From: Tupaia tana
Lineage: Eukaryota; Chordata; Mammalia; Scandentia; Tupaiidae
NCBI GenBank assembly: GCA_026018925.1
Contig: JAKSZU010000050.1
Coordinates: 1,178,001-1,242,000 of the forward strand
Reading direction: 5' to 3'
DNA: 64,000 nucleotides
Below the pieces are notes generated by a model, which was not told the origin of the DNA, searched no databases, and worked only from the letters and a program-made list of their open reading frames with translations. The translations under genes were made by a program, and so were the position numbers. Shown piece by piece: positions 21,950 to 34,853 of this stretch. How positions within the stretch are numbered: position 1 is the stretch's first letter; each line of letters opens with the position of its first letter.

Positions 21950-24140
21950 GGTTAACTGTTACAGTTGGTGTAAGTGTCAGGGTCAGGTTAGGTTTGCGGT
22001 TGAGTTTAAGGTATCCGCCTAGGGTTAGGGTTAGGTGTATGGTTTTATTTAGGCTTCAGGTTAGGTTAGGTTTGAACTTAGTTTGAGGGAGTAAGTTTAG
22101 GGCTACTCTTAGTTTTCGGTTCAGTGATATGGTTGGAGTTAGCCTGGATGTCAGGTTAGGGTTGGGGTTGAGCTTAAGGTGTCCGCATAGGTTTAGTGTT
22201 AGGTCTATGGTTTCATTTAGGCTTCAGGTTAGGTTAGGATTGAACTTAGTTTGAGGGAGTAATTTTAGGGCTACTGTTAGTTTTCGGTTCAGTGTTACGG
22301 TTGGAGTTAGCGTGAGGGTCAGGTTAGGGTTGGGGTTAAGCTTAAGGTGTCCGCCTAGGGTTAGGGTTAGGTCTGCGGTTTGATTTAGGCTTCAGGTTAG
22401 GTTAGGTTTGTTCTTAGTTTGAGGGTGTAAGTTTAGGGCTACTGTTAGTTTTCGGTTAACTGTTACAGTTGGAGTAAGCGTCAGGGTCAGGTTAGGGTGG
22501 GGGTTAAGCATAAGTTGTCCGCCTAGGGTTAGGGTTAGGTCTATGATTTGATTTAGGCTTCAGGTTAGGTTAGGTTTGAACTTAGTTTGAGGGAGTAAGT
22601 TTAGGGCTACTCTTAGTTTTCGGTTCAGTGTTACGGTTGGAGTTAGCGTGAGGGTTCGGTTAGCGTTGGGGTTGAGCTTATGGGGTCCGCCTAGGGTTAG
22701 GGTTAGGTCTATGGTTTGAGTTAGGCTTCAGGTTAGGTTAGGTTTGAACTTAGTTTGAGGGAGTAAGTTTAGGCCTATTGTATTTTTCGGTTCAGTGTTA
22801 CGGTTGAATTTAGCCTCAGGGTCAGGTTAGGGTTGGGGTCAAGCTTAAGGTGTCCGCCTAGGGTTAGGGTTAGGTCTATTGTTTGAGTTAGGCTTCAGGT
22901 TAGGTTAGGTTTGAACTTAGTTTGAGGGAGTAAGTTTAGGGCTACTGTTAGTTTTCGGTTCAGTGTTACGGTTGGAGTTAGCGTGATGGTCAGGTTAGGG
23001 TTGGGGTTGAGCTTAAGGTGTCCTCCTAGGGTTAGGGTTAGGTCTATTGTTTGAGTTAGGCTTCAGGTTAGGTTAGGTTTGAACTTAGTTTGAGGGAGTA
23101 AGTTTAGGGCTACTGTTAGTTTTCAGTTCAGTGTTACGGTTGGAGATAGCGTCAGGGTCAGGTTAGGGTTGGGGTTGAGCTTCAGGTGTCCGCCTATTGT
23201 TAGGGTTATGTCTATGATTTGAGTTAAGCTTCAGGTTAGGTTAGGTTTCAACTTAGTTTGAGCGAGTAAGTTTAGGGCTACTCTTAGTTTTCGGTTCAGT
23301 GATATGGTTGGAGTTAGCCTGGAGGTCAGGTTAGGGTTGGGGTTGAGCTTAAGGTGTCCGCCTAGGTTTAGGGTTAGGTGTATGGTTTGATTTAGGCTTC
23401 AGGTTAGGTTAGGTTTGAACTTAGTTTGAGGGAGTAAGTTTAGGGCTACTGTTAGTTTTCGGGAAACTGTTACGGTTGGAGTTAGCGTGAGGGCCAGGTT
23501 AGGGTTGGGGTTGAGATTAAGGTGTCCGCCTAGGGTTAGGGTTAGGTGTTTGGTTTGATTTAGGCTTCAGGTTAGGTTAGGTTTGAAGTTAGTTTGAGGG
23601 AGTAAGTTTAGGGCTACTGTTAGTTTTCGGTTTACTGTTAAAGTTGGAGTAAGCGTCAGGGTCAGGGTAGGGTGGAGGTTAAGCATAAGGTGTCCGCCTA
23701 GGGTTAGGGTTAGGTCTGTGGTTTCATTTAGGCTTCAGGTTAGGTTAGGATTGAACTTAGTTTAAGGGAGTAAGTTTAGGGCTACTGTTATTTTTCGGGA
23801 AACGCTTATGGTTGGAGTTAGCGTCAGGGCAAGGTTAGGGTTGGGGTTGAGATTAAGATGTCAGCCTAGGGTTAGGGTTAGGTGTATGGTTTCATTTAGG
23901 CTTAAGGTTAGGTTAGGTTTGAAGTTAGTTTGATGGAGTAAATTTAGGGCTCCAGTTAGTTTTAGGTTAACTGTTAGGGTTGGAGTAAGCGTCAGGGTCA
24001 GGTTAGGGTCGGGGTTAAGCATAAGGTGTCCGCCTAGGGTTAGGGTTAGGTCTAAGATTTGATTTAGGCTTCAGGTTAGGTTAGGTTTGAACTTAGTTTG
24101 AGGGAGTAAGTTTAGGGCTACTGTTAGTTTTCGGTTAACT
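21950..24140 (+). repeat. HOR C copy 1: 13 monomers, about 2,183 bp
   Basis: The rare word GGTTGAGTTTAAGGTATCCG lies at 21,998 and 24,181, 2,183 bp apart. The TGGGGTCCGC marker (22,681 and 24,696), the GGCCTATTG marker (22,772 and 24,787) and the TTTCAACTTAG marker (23,246 and 25,261) are each 2,015 bp apart. The difference is one monomer near 22,390-22,555, with GTTTGTTCTTAG and AAGCATAAGTTGTCC, which is present here and absent in the next copy. Confidence 0.88.
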
Positions 24141-26380
24141 GTTACAGTTGGTGTAAGTGTCAGGGTCAGGTTAGGTTTGCGGTTGAGTTTAAGGTATCCG
24201 CCTAGGGTTAGGGTTAGGTGTATGGTTTTATTTAGGCTTCAGGTTAGGTTAGGTTTGAACTTAGTTTGAGGGAGTAAGTTTAGGGCTACTCTTAGTTTTC
24301 GGTTCAGTGATATGGTTGGAGTTAGCCTGGATGTCAGGTTAGGGTTGGGGTTGAGCTTAAGGTGTCCGCATAGGGTTAGTGTTAGGTCTATGGTTTCATT
24401 TAGGCTTCAGGTTAGGTTAGGATTGAACTTAGTTTGAGGGAGTAAGTTTAGGGCTACTGTTAGTTTTCGGTTCAGTGTTACGGTTGGAGTTAGCGTGAGG
24501 GTCAGGTTAGGGTTGGGGTTAAGCTTAAGGTGTCCGCCTAGGGTTAGGGTTAGGTCTATGATTTGATTTAGGCTTCAGGTTAGGTTAGGTTTGAACTTAG
24601 TTTGAGGGAGTAAGTTTAGGGCTACTCTTAGTTTTCGGTTCAGTGTTACGGTTGGAGTTAGCGTGAGGGTTCGGTTAGGGTTGGGGTTGAGCTTATGGGG
24701 TCCGCCTAGGGTTAGGGTTAGGTCTATGGTTTGAGTTAGGCTTCAGGTTAGGTTAGGTTTGAACTTAGTTTGAGGGAGTAAGTTTAGGCCTATTGTATTT
24801 TTCGGTTCAGTGTTACGGTTGAATTTAGCCTCAGGGTCAGGTTAGGGTTGGGGTCAAGCTTAAGGTGTCCGCCTAGGGTTAGGGTTAGGTCTATTGTTTG
24901 AGTTAGGCTTCAGGTTAGGTTAGGTTTGAACTTAGTTTGAGGGAGTAAGTTTAGGGCTACTGTTAGTTTTCGGTTCAGTGTTACGGTTGGAGTTAGCGTG
25001 ATGGTCAGGTTAGGGTTGGGGTTGAGCTTAAGGTGTCCTCCTAGGGTTAGGGTTAGGTCTATTGTTTGAGTTAGGCTTCAGGTTAGGTTAGGTTTGAACT
25101 TAGTTTGAGGGAGTAAGTTTAGGGCTACTGTTAGTTTTCAGTTCAGTGTTACGGTTGGAGATAGCGTCAGGGTCAGGTTAGGGTTGGGGTTGAGCTTCAG
25201 GTGTCCGCCTATTGTTAGGGTTATGTCTATGATTTGAGTTAAGCTTCAGGTTAGGTTAGGTTTCAACTTAGTTTGAGCGAGTAAGTTTAGGGCTACTCTT
25301 AGTTTTCGGTTCAGTGATATGGTTGGAGTTAGCCTGGAGGTCAGGTTAGGGTTGGGGTTGAGCTTAAGGTGTCCGCCTAGGGTTAGGGTTAGGTGTATGG
25401 TTTGATTTAGGCTTCAGGTTAGGTTAGGTTTGAACTTAGTTTGAGGGAGTAAGTTTAGGGCTACTGTTAGTTTTCGGGAAACTGTTACGGTTGGAGTTAG
25501 CGTGAGGGCCAGGTTAGGGTTGGGGTTGAGATTAAGGTGTCCGCCTAGGGTTAGGGTTAGGTGTTTGGTTTGATTTAGGCTTCAGGTTAGGTTAGGTTTG
25601 AAGTTAGTTTGAGGGAGTAAGTTTAGGGCTACTGTTAGTTTTCGGTTTACTGTTAAAGTTGGAGTAAGCGTCAGGGTCAGGGTAGGGTGGGGGTTAAGCA
25701 TAAGGTGTCCGCCTAGGGTTAGGGTTAGGTCTATGATTTGATTTAGGCTTCAGGTTAGATTAGGTTTGAACTTAGTTTGAGTGAGTCAGTTTAGGGCTAC
25801 TGTTAGTTTTCGGTTAACTGTTACGGTTCGAGTAAGCGTCAGGGTCAGGTTAGGTTTGGGGTTGAGCTTAAGGTGTACACCTAGGGTTAGGGTTAGGTCT
25901 TTGGTTTCATTTAGGCTTCAGGTTAGGTTAGGTCTGAACTTAGTTTGAGGGAGTAAGTTTAGGGCTACTGTTAGTTTTCGGTTCAGTGTTACGGTTGGAG
26001 ATAGCGTCATGGTCAAGTTAGGGTTGGGGTTGTGATTCAGGTGTCCGCCTAGGGTTAGGGTTAGGTCTATGGTTTGAGTTAGGCTTCAGGTTATGTTAGG
26101 TTTGAACTTAGTTTGAGGGAGTAAGTTTAGGGCTACTGTTAGTTTTCGTGTAACTGTTACGGTTGGAGTTAGCATCAGGGCCAGGTTAGGGTTGGGGTTG
26201 AGCTTAAGGTGTCCGCCTAGGGTTAGGGTTAGGTGTATGGTTTCATTTAGGCTTCAGGTTAGGTTAGGTTTGAAGTTAGTTTGAGGGAGTCAGTTTAGGG
26301 CTACTGTTAGTTTTCGGTTCAGTGTTACGGTTGGAGTAAGCGTCAGGGTCAGGTTAGGTTGGGGGTTAAGCATAAGGTGT
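24141..26380 (+). repeat. HOR C copy 2: 12-monomer form, merging into HOR D
   Basis: This is a near-copy of HOR C copy 1 with one monomer fewer. From about 24,705 it also matches 34,782 onward at a constant offset of 10,077 bp: GGCCTATTG at 24,787/34,864, GTTAGATTAGG at 25,754/35,831 and GTCCGCTAGGG at 26,381/36,458. It ends with units carrying GGTTATGTTAGG, TTTTCGTGTAACTG and AGCATCAGGGCC, then the one-base-deleted GTCCGCTAGGG word. Confidence 0.85.
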
Positions 26381-29300
26381 CCGCTAGGGTTAGGGTTAGG
26401 TCTAAGATTTGATTTAGGCTTCAGGTTAGGTTAGGTCTGAACTTAGTTTGAGTGAGTAAGTTTAGGACTACTGTTAGTTTTCGGTTCAGTGTTACGGGTG
26501 GAGATAGCGTCAGGGTTAGGTTAGGGTTGTGGTTGAGCTTCAGGTTTCCGCCTAGGGTTAGGGTTAGGTCTAAGATTTGATTTAGGCTTCAGGTTAGGTT
26601 AGGTTTGAACTTAGTTTGAGGGAGTAAGTTTAGGGCTACTGTTGGTATTCGGTTCAGTGTTACGGTTGGAGTTAGCGTGAGGGTCACGTTAGTTTTGGGG
26701 TTGTGTTTAAGGTGTCCGCCTAGGGTTAGGGTTAGGTGTATGGTTAGATTTAGGCTTCAGGTTAGGTTAGGTTTGAACTTAGTTTGAGGGAGTAAGTTTA
26801 GGGCTACTCTTAGTTTTCGGGTAACTGTTACTGTTGGAGTTAGCGTCAGGGCCAGGTTATGGTTGGGGTTGAGCTTAAGGTGTCCGCCTAGGGTTAGGGT
26901 TAGGTTTATGGTTTGATTTAGGCTTCAGGTTAGGTTAGGTTTGAACTTAGTTTGAGGGAGTCAGTTTAGGGCTACTGTTAATTTTCGGTTAACTGTTACA
27001 GTTGGAGTAAGCGTCAGGGTCAGGTTAGGGTGGAGTTTAAGCATAAGGTGTCCGCCTAGGGTTAGGGTTAGCTGTATGATTTTATTTAGGCTTCAGGTTA
27101 GGTTAGGTTTGAAGTTAGTTTGAGAGAGTAAGTTTAGGTCTACTGTTAGCTTTCGGTTCAGTGTTACGGTTGGAGTTAGCGTGAGGGTCAGGTTAGGGTT
27201 GGGGTTGAGCTTAAGGTGTCCGCCTAGGGTTAGGGTTAGGTCTGTGGTTTGAGATAGGTTTCAGGTTAGGTTAGGTTTGAACATAGTTTGAGGGAGTAAG
27301 TTTAGGGCTATTGTTAGTTTTCGGTTCATTGTTACGGTTGGAGATAGCGTCAGGGTCAGGTTAGGGTTGTGGTTGATCTTCAGGTGTCCGCCTAGGGTTA
27401 GGGTTAGGTCTAAGATTTGATTTAGGCTTCAGATTAGGTTAGGTTTGAACTTAGTTTGAGGGAGTAAGTTTAGGGCTACTGTTAGTTTTCGGTTCAGTGT
27501 TACGGTTGGAGTTAGCGTGAGGGTCAGGTTAGGGTTGGGGTTAAGCTTAAGGTGTCCGCCTAGGGTTAGGGTTAGGTCTGTGGTTTGAGTTAGGCTTCAG
27601 GTTAGGTTAGGTTTGAACTTAGTTTGAGGGAGTAAGTTTAGGGCTACTGTTATTTTTCGGTTCAGTGTTATGGTTGGAGATAGCGTCAGGGTCAGGTTAG
27701 GGTTGGGGTTGAGCTTAAGGTGTCCGCCTAGGGTTAGGGTTAGGTCTATGGTTTGAGTTAGGCTTCAGGTTAGATTAGGTTTGAAGTTAGTTTGAGGGTG
27801 TAAGTTCAGGGCTACTGTTAGTTTTCGGTTATCTGTTACAGTTGGAGTAAGCGTCAGGGTCAGGTTAGGGTGGGGGTTAAGCATAATTTGTCCGCCTAGG
27901 GTTAGGATTATGTCTATGATTTGATTTAGGCTTCAGGTTAGGTTAGGTTTGAACTTAGTTTGAGGGAGTCAGTTTAGGGCTACTGTTAGTTTTCGGTTCA
28001 GTGTTACGGTTGGAATTAGCGTGAGGGTCAGGTTAGGGTTGGGGTTGAGCTTAAGGTGTCCGCCTAGGATTAGGGTTAGTTTTATGGTTTGATTTAGGCT
28101 TCAGGTTAGGTTAGGTTTGAACTTAGTTTGAGGGAGTAAGTTTAGGGCTACTGTTATTTTTCGGTTAACTGTTACAGTTGGAGTAAGCGTCAGGGTCAGG
28201 TTAGCGTGGAGTTTAAGCATAAGGTGTCTGCCTAGGGTTAGGGTTAGGTGTATGGTTTGATTTAGGCTTCAGGTTAGGTTAGGTTTGAACTTAGTTTGAG
28301 GGAGTAAGTTTAGGGCTACTGTTAGTTTTCGGGAAACTGTTACGGTTGGAGTTAGCGTCAGGGCCAGGTTAGGGTTGGGGTTGAGATTAAGGTGTCCGCC
28401 TAGGGTTAGGGTTATGTGTATGGTTTCATTTAGGCTTAAGGTTAGGTTAGGTTTGAAGTTAGTTTGATGGAGTAAGTTTAGGGCTACTGTTAGTTTTCGG
28501 TTAACTGTTACGGTTGGAGTAAGCGTCAGGGTCAGGTTAGGGTGGGGGTTAAGCATAAGGTGTCCGCCTAGTGTTAGGGTTAGGTCTATGGTTTCATTTA
28601 GGCTTCAGGTTAGGTTAGGATTGAACTTAGTTTGAAGGAGTAAGTTTAGGGCTACTCTTAGTTTTCGGTTCAGTGATATGGTTGGAGTTAGCCTGTAGGT
28701 CAGGTTAGGGTTGGGGTTGAGCTTAAGGTGTCCGCCTAGGGTTAGGGTTAGGTCTGTGGTTAGAGTTAGGCTTCAGGTTAGGTTAGGTTTGAACTTAGTT
28801 TGAGGGAGTAAGTTTAGGGCTACTGTTAGTTTTCAGTTCAGTGTTACGGTTGGAGTTAGCGTGACGGTAAGGTTAGGGTTGGGGTTGAGCTTAAGGTGTT
28901 AGCCTAGGGTTAGGGTTAGGTCTGTGGTTTGAGTTAGGCTTCAGGTTAGGTTAGGTTTGAACTTAGTTTGAGGAAGTAAGTTTAGGGCTACTGTTAGTTT
29001 TCGGGTAACTGTTATGGTTGGAGTTAGCGTCATGGTCAAGGTAGGGTTGGGGTTGAGATTCAGGTGTCCGCCTAGGGTTAGGGTTAGGTCTATGGTTTGA
29101 GTTAGGCTTCAGGTTATGTTAGGTTTGAACTTAGTTTGAGGGAGTAAGTTTAGGGCTACTGTTAGTTTTCGTGTAACTGTTACGGTTGGAGTTAGCATCA
29201 GGGCCAGGTTAGGGTTGGGGTTGAGCTTAAGGTGTCCGCCTAGGGTTAGGGTTAGGTGTATGGTTTCATTTAGGCTTCAGGTTAGGTTAGGTTTGAAGTT

Positions 29301-29403
29301 AGTTTGAGGGAGTCAGTTTAGGGCTACTGTTAGTTTTCGGTTCAGTGTTACGGTTGGAGTAAGCGTCAGGGTCAGGTTAGGTTGGGGGTTAAGCATAAGG
29401 TGT
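26381..29403 (+). repeat. HOR D copy 1: shortened form, 18 monomers, 3,023 bp
   Basis: The block begins at GTCCGCTAGGG, where one C of the usual GTCCGCCTAGGG is lost. This word recurs at 29,404, 36,458 and 40,489. D copies 3 and 4 are 4,031 bp per period, so this copy is six monomers short. Missing segments include two monomers after about 26,680 and several around 27,240, judged by marker order (GTCACGTTAG, GAGATAGGTTTCAGG, GCATAATTTGTCC). It also carries the CGGGAAACTG to GATGGAGTAAG pair near 28,330-28,475. Confidence 0.82.
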
Positions 29404-32400
29404 CCGCTAGGGTTAGGGTTAGGTCTAAGATTTGATTTAGGCTTCAGGTTAGGTTAGGTCTGAACTTAGTTTGAGTGAGTAAGTTTAGGACTACTGTTAG
29501 TTTTCGGTTCAGTGTTACGGGTGGAGATAGCGTCAGGGTTAGGTTAGGGTTGTGGTTGAGCTTCAGGTTTCCGCCTAGGGTTAGGGTTAGGTCTAAGATT
29601 TGATTTAGGCTTCAGGTTAGGTTAGGTTTGAACTTATTTTGAGGGAGTAAGTTTAGGGCTACTGTTGGTATTCGGTTCAGTGTTACTGTTGGAGTTAGCG
29701 TGAGGGTCAGGTTAGGGTTGGGGTTGAGCTTAAGGTGTCCGCCTAGGGTTAGGGTTAGGTCTGTGGTTTGAGTTAGGCTTCAGGTTAGGTTTGGTTTGAA
29801 CTTAGTTTGATGGAGTAAGTTTAGGGCTACTGTTAGTTTTCAGTTCAGTGTTACGGTTGGAGTTAGCGTGAGGGTCACGTTAGGTTTGGGGTTGTGTTTA
29901 AGGTGTCCGCCTAGGGTTAGGGTTAGGTGTATGGTTAGATTTAGGCTTCAGGTTAGGTTAGGTTTGAACTTAGTTTGAGGGAGTAAGTTTAGGGCTACTC
30001 TTAGTTTTCGGGTAACTGTTACTGTTGGAGTTAGCGTCAGGGCCAGGTTATGGTTGGGGTTGAGCTTAAGGTGTCCGCCTAGGGTTAGGGTTAGGTTTAT
30101 GGTTTGATTTAGGCTTCAGGTTAGGTTAGGTTTGAACTTAGTTTGAGGGAGTCAGTTTAGGGCTACTGTTAATTTTCGGTTAACTGTTACAGTTGGAGTA
30201 AGCGTCAGGGTCAGGTTAGGGTGGAGTTTAAGCATAAGGTGTCCGCCTAGGGTTAGGGTTAGCTGTATGATTTTATTTAGGCTTCAGGTTAGGTTAGGTT
30301 TGAAGTTAGTTTGAGGGAGTAAGTTTAGGTCTACTGTTAGCTTTCGGTTCAGTGTTACGGTTGGAGTTAGCGTGAGGGTCAGGTTAGGGTTGGGGTTGAG
30401 CTTAAGGTGTCCGCCTAGGGTTAGGGTTAGGTCTGTGGTTAGAGTTAGGCTTCAGGTTAGGTTAGGTTTGAACTTAGTTTGAGGGAGTAAGTTTAGGGCT
30501 ACTGTTAGTTTTCGGTTCAGTGTTATGGTTGGAGATAGCGTAAGGGTCAGGTTAGGGTTGGGGTTGAGCTTCAGGTGTCCGCCTAGGGTTAGGGTTAGGT
30601 CTATGGTTTGAGTTAGGCTTCAGGTTAGATTAGGTTTGAAGTTAGTTTGAGGATGTAAGTTCAGGGCTACTGTTAGTTTTCGGTTAACTTTTACAGTTGG
30701 AGTAAGCGTCAGGTTCAGGTTAGGGTGGGTGTTAAGCATAAGTTGTCCGCCTAGGGTTAGGGTTAGGTCTATGATTTGATTTAGGCTTCAGGTTAGGTTA
30801 GGTTTGAACTTTGTTTGAGGGAGTCAGTTTAGGGCTACTGTTAGTTTTCGGTTAACTGTTACGGTTGGAGTAAGCGTCAGGGTCATGTTAGGTTTGGGGT
30901 TGAGCTCAAGTTGTCCGCCTAGGGTTAGGGTTAGGTGTATGGTTTGATTTAGCCTTCAGGTTAGGTTAGGTTTGAACTTCGTTTGAGGGAGTAAGTTTAG
31001 GGCTACTGTTAGTTTTTGATTCAGTGTTACATTTGGAGTTAGCGTGAGTGTCCGGTTAGGGTTGGGGTTGAGCTTAATGTGTCCGCCTAGGGTTAGGGTT
31101 AGGTCTGTGGTTTGAGATAGGTTTCAGGTTAGGTTAGGTTTGAACATAGTTTGAGGGAGTAAGTTTAGGGCTATTGTTAGTTTTCGGTTCAGTGTTACGG
31201 TTGGAGATAGCGTCAGGGTCAGGTTAGGGTTGTGGTTGATCTTCAGGTGTCCGCCTAGGGTTAGGGTTAGGTCTAAGATTTGATTTAGGCTTCAGATTAG
31301 GTTAGGTTTGAACTTAGTTTGAGGGAGTAAGTTTAGGGCTACTGTTAGTTTTCGGTTCAGTGTTACGGTTGGAGTTAGCGTGAGGGTCAGGTTAGGGTTG
31401 GGGTTAAGCTTAAGGTGTCCGCCTAGGGTTAGGGTTAGGTCTGTGGTTTGAGTTAGGCTTCAGGTTAGGTTAGGTTTGAACTTAGTTTGAGGGAGTAAGT
31501 TTAGGGCTACTGTTATTTTTCGGTTCAGTGTTATGGTTGGAGATAGCGTCAGGGTCAGGTTAGGGTTGGGGTTGAGCTTAAGGTGTCCGCCTAGGGTTAG
31601 GGTTAGGTCTATGGTTTGAGTTAGGCTTCAGGTTAGATTAGGTTTGAAGTTAGTTTGAGGGTGTAAGTTCAGGGCTACTGTTAGTTTTCGGTTATCTGTT
31701 ACAGTTGGAGTAAGCGTCAGGGTCAGGTTAGGGTGGGGGTTAAGCATAATTTGTCCGCCTAGGGTTAGGATTATGTCTATGATTTGATTTAGGCTTCAGG
31801 TTAGGTTAGGTTTGAACTTAGTTTGAGGGAGTCAGTTTAGGGTTACTGTTAGTTTTCGGTTCAGTGTTACGGTTGGAATTAGCGTGAGGGTCAGGTTAGG
31901 GTTGGGGTTGAGCTTAAGGTGTCCGCCTAGGTTTAGGGTTAGTTTTATGGTTTGATTTAGGCTTCAGGTTAGGTTAGGTTTGAAGTTAGTTTGAGGGAGT
32001 AAGTTTAGGGCTACTGTTAGTTTTCGGTTAACTGTTACGGTTGGAGTAAGCGTCAGGGTCAGGTTAGGGTGGGGGTTAAGCATAAGGTGTCCGCCTAGTG
32101 TTAGGGTTAGGTCTATGGTTTCATTTAGGCTTCAGGTTAGGTTAGGATTGAACTTAGTTTGAAGGAGTAAGTTTAGGGCTACTCTTAGTTTTCGGTTCAG
32201 TGATATGGTTGGAGTTAGCCTGTAGGTCAGGTTAGGGTTGGGGTTGAGCTTAAGGTGTCCGCCTAGGGTTAGGGTTAGGTCTGTGGTTAGAGTTAGGCTT
32301 CAGGTTAGGTTAGGTTTGAACTTAGTTTGAGGGAGTAAGTTTAGGGCTACTGTTAGTTTTCAGTTCAGTGTTACGGTTGGAGTTAGCGTGACGGTAAGGT

Positions 32401-32669
32401 TAGGGTTGGGGTTGAGCTTAAGGTGTCAGCCTAGGGTTAGGGTTAGGTCTGTGGTTTGAGTTAGGCTTCAGGTTAGGTTAGGTTTGAACTTAGTTAGAGG
32501 AAGTAAGTTTAGGGCTACTGTTAGTTTTCGGGTAACTGTTATGGTTGGAGTTAGCGTCATGGTCAAGGTAGGGTTGGGGTTGAGATTCAGGTGTCCGCCT
32601 AGGGTTAGGGTTAGGTCTATGGTTTGAGTTAGGCTTCAGGTTAGGTTAGGTTTGAACTTAGTTTGAGGG
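29404..32669 (+). repeat. HOR D copy 2: incomplete, about 19-20 monomers
   Basis: Marker order follows the full-length D copy at 36,458, but three monomers are missing by position of the CCTAGTGTTAGGG word (2,692 bp from the start here, 3,196 bp there). One is missing near 29,750 and two near 31,985, where the GTTATTTTTCGG and CGGGAAACTG units are skipped. After about 32,600 the block passes into HOR C copy 3 at the GGCCTATTGTATTTTTCGG monomer. Confidence 0.82.
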
Positions 32670-34853
32670 AGTAAGTTTAGGCCTATTGTATTTTTCGGTT
32701 CAGTGTTACGGTTGAATTTAGCCTCAGGGTCAGGTTAGGGTTGGGGTCAAGCTTAAGGTGTCCGCCTAGGGTTAGGGTTAGGTCTATGGTTTGAGTTAGG
32801 CTTCAGGTTAGGTTAGGTTTGAACTTAGTTTGAGGGAGTAAGTTTAGGGCTACTGTTAGTTTTCGGTTCAGTGTTACGGTTGGAGTTAGCGTGATGGTCA
32901 GGTTAGGGTTGGGGTTGAGCTTAAGGTGTCCTCCTAGGGTTAGGGTTAGGTCTATTGTTTGAGTTAGGCTTCAGGTTAGGTTAGGTTTGAACTTAGTTTG
33001 AGGGAGTAAGTTTAGGGCTACTGTTAGTTTTCAGTTCAGTGTTATGGTTGGAGATAGCGTCAGGGTCAGGTTAGGGTTGGGGTCGAGCTTCAGGTGTCCG
33101 CCTATTGTTAGGGTTATGTCTATGATTTGAGTTAAGCTTCAGGTTAGGTTAGGTTTCAACTTAGTTTGAGCGAGTAAGTTTAGGGCTACTCTTAGTTTTC
33201 GGTTCAGTGATATGGTTGGAGTTAGCCTGGAGGTCAGGTTAGGGTTGGGGTTGAGCTTAAGGTGTCCGCCTAGGGTTAGGGTTAGGTGTATGGTTTGATT
33301 TAGGCTTCAGGTTAGGTTAGGTTTGAACTTAGTTTGAGGGAGTAAGTTTAGGGCTACTGTTAGTTTTCGGGAAACTGTTACGGTTGGAGTTAGCGTGAGG
33401 GCCAGGTTAGGGTTGGGGTTGAGATTAAGGTGTCCGCCTAGGGTTAGGGTTAGGTGTTTGGTTTGATTTAGGCTTCAGGTTAGGTTAGGTTTGAAGTTAG
33501 TTTGAGGGAGTAAGTTTAGGGCTACTGTTAGTTTTCGGTTTACTGTTAAAGTTGGAGTAAGCGTCAGGGTCAGGGTAGGGTGGGGGGTTAAGCATAAGGT
33601 GTCCGCCTAGGGTTAGGGTTAGGTCTATGATTTGATTTAGGCTTCAGGTTAGATTAGGTTTGAACTTAGTTTGAGTGAGTCAGTTTAGGGCTACTGTTAG
33701 TTTTCAGTTAACTGTTACGGTTCGAGTAAGCGTCAGGGTCAGGTTAGGTTTGGGGTTGAGCTTAAGGTGTACACCTAGGGTTAGGGTTAGGTCTTTGGTT
33801 TCATTTAGGCTTCAGGTTAGGTTAGGTCTGAACTTAGTTTGAGGGAGTAAGTTTAGGGCTACTGTTAGTTTTCGGTTCAGTGTTACGGTTGGAGATAGCG
33901 TCATGGTCAAGTTAGGGTTGGGGTTGTGATTCAGGTGTCCGCCTAGGGTTAGGGTTAGGTCTATGGTTTGAGTTAGGCTTCAGGTTATGTTAGGTTTGAA
34001 CTTAGTTTGAGGGAGTAAGTTTAGGGCTACTGTTAGTTTTCGTGTAACTGTTACGGTTGGAGTTAGCATCAGGGCCAGGTTAGGGTTGGGGTTGAGCTTA
34101 AGGTGTCCGCCTAGGGTTAGGGTTAGGTGTATGGTTTCATTTAGGCTTCAGGTTAGGTTAGGTTTGAAGTTAGTTTGAGGGAGTCAGTTTAGGGCTACTG
34201 TTAGTTTTCGGTTCAGTGTTACGGTTGGAGTAAGCGTCAGGGTCAGGTTAGGGTGGGGGTTAAGCATAAGGTGTCCGCCTAGTGTTAGGGTTAGGTCTAT
34301 GGTTTCATTTAGGCTTCAGGTTAGGTTAGGATTGAACTTAGTTTGAAGGAGTAAGTTTAGGGCTACTCTTAGTTTTCGGTTCAGTGATATGGTTGGAGTT
34401 AGCCTGTAGGTCAGGTTAGGGTTGGGGTTGAGCTTAAGGTGTCCGCCTAGGGTTATGGTTAGGTCTGTGGTTAGAGTTAGGCTTCAGGTTAGGTTAGGTT
34501 TGAACTTAGTTTGAGGGAGTAAGTTTAGGGCTACTGTTAGTTTTCAGTTCAGTGTTACGGTTGGAGTTAGCGTGACGGTAAGGTTAGGGTTGGGGTTGAG
34601 CTTAAGGTGTCAGCCTAGGGTTAGGGTTAGGTCTGTGGTTTGAGTTAGGCTTCAGGTTAGGTTAGGTTTGAACTTAGTTTGAGGAAGTAAGTTTAGGGCT
34701 ACTGTTAGTTTTCGGGTAACTGTTATGGTTGGAGTTAGCGTCATGGTCAAGGTAGGGTTGGGGTTGAGATTCAGGTGTCCGCCTAGGGTTAGGGTTAGGT
34801 CTATGGTTTGAGTTAGGCTTCAGGTTAGGTTAGGTTTGAACTTAGTTTGAGGG
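32670..34853 (+). repeat. HOR C copy 3: 13 monomers, 2,184 bp, C/D hybrid
   Basis: GGCCTATTG at 32,680 and 34,864, and TTTCAACTTAG at 33,154 and 35,338, are both 2,184 bp apart. The first part matches HOR C copies 1 and 2. From about 34,250, after the GTGTAACTG and GAGTCAG units, it carries four monomers typical of D (GCCTAGTGTTAGG, GAAGGAGTAAG with CCTGTAGGTC, GTGACGGTAAGG, GAGGAAGTAAG with CATGGTCAAGG). The joining point inside a shared monomer suggests recombination between C and D blocks. Confidence 0.83.

Noticed and set aside
28269..28556. Identical 95-residue minus-strand open frames here and at 39,354-39,641 and 43,385-43,672
   Set aside because: Identity between copies looked like conservation at first, but these are corresponding positions of HOR D (4,031 bp apart for the last two). 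The DNA is copied as a block, so protein identity says nothing about coding function.
33582..33587. Single-base expansion in a G run of HOR C copy 3
   Set aside because: It is a one-base homopolymer difference from the other C copies and could be a sequencing error, so I give it no weight by itself.
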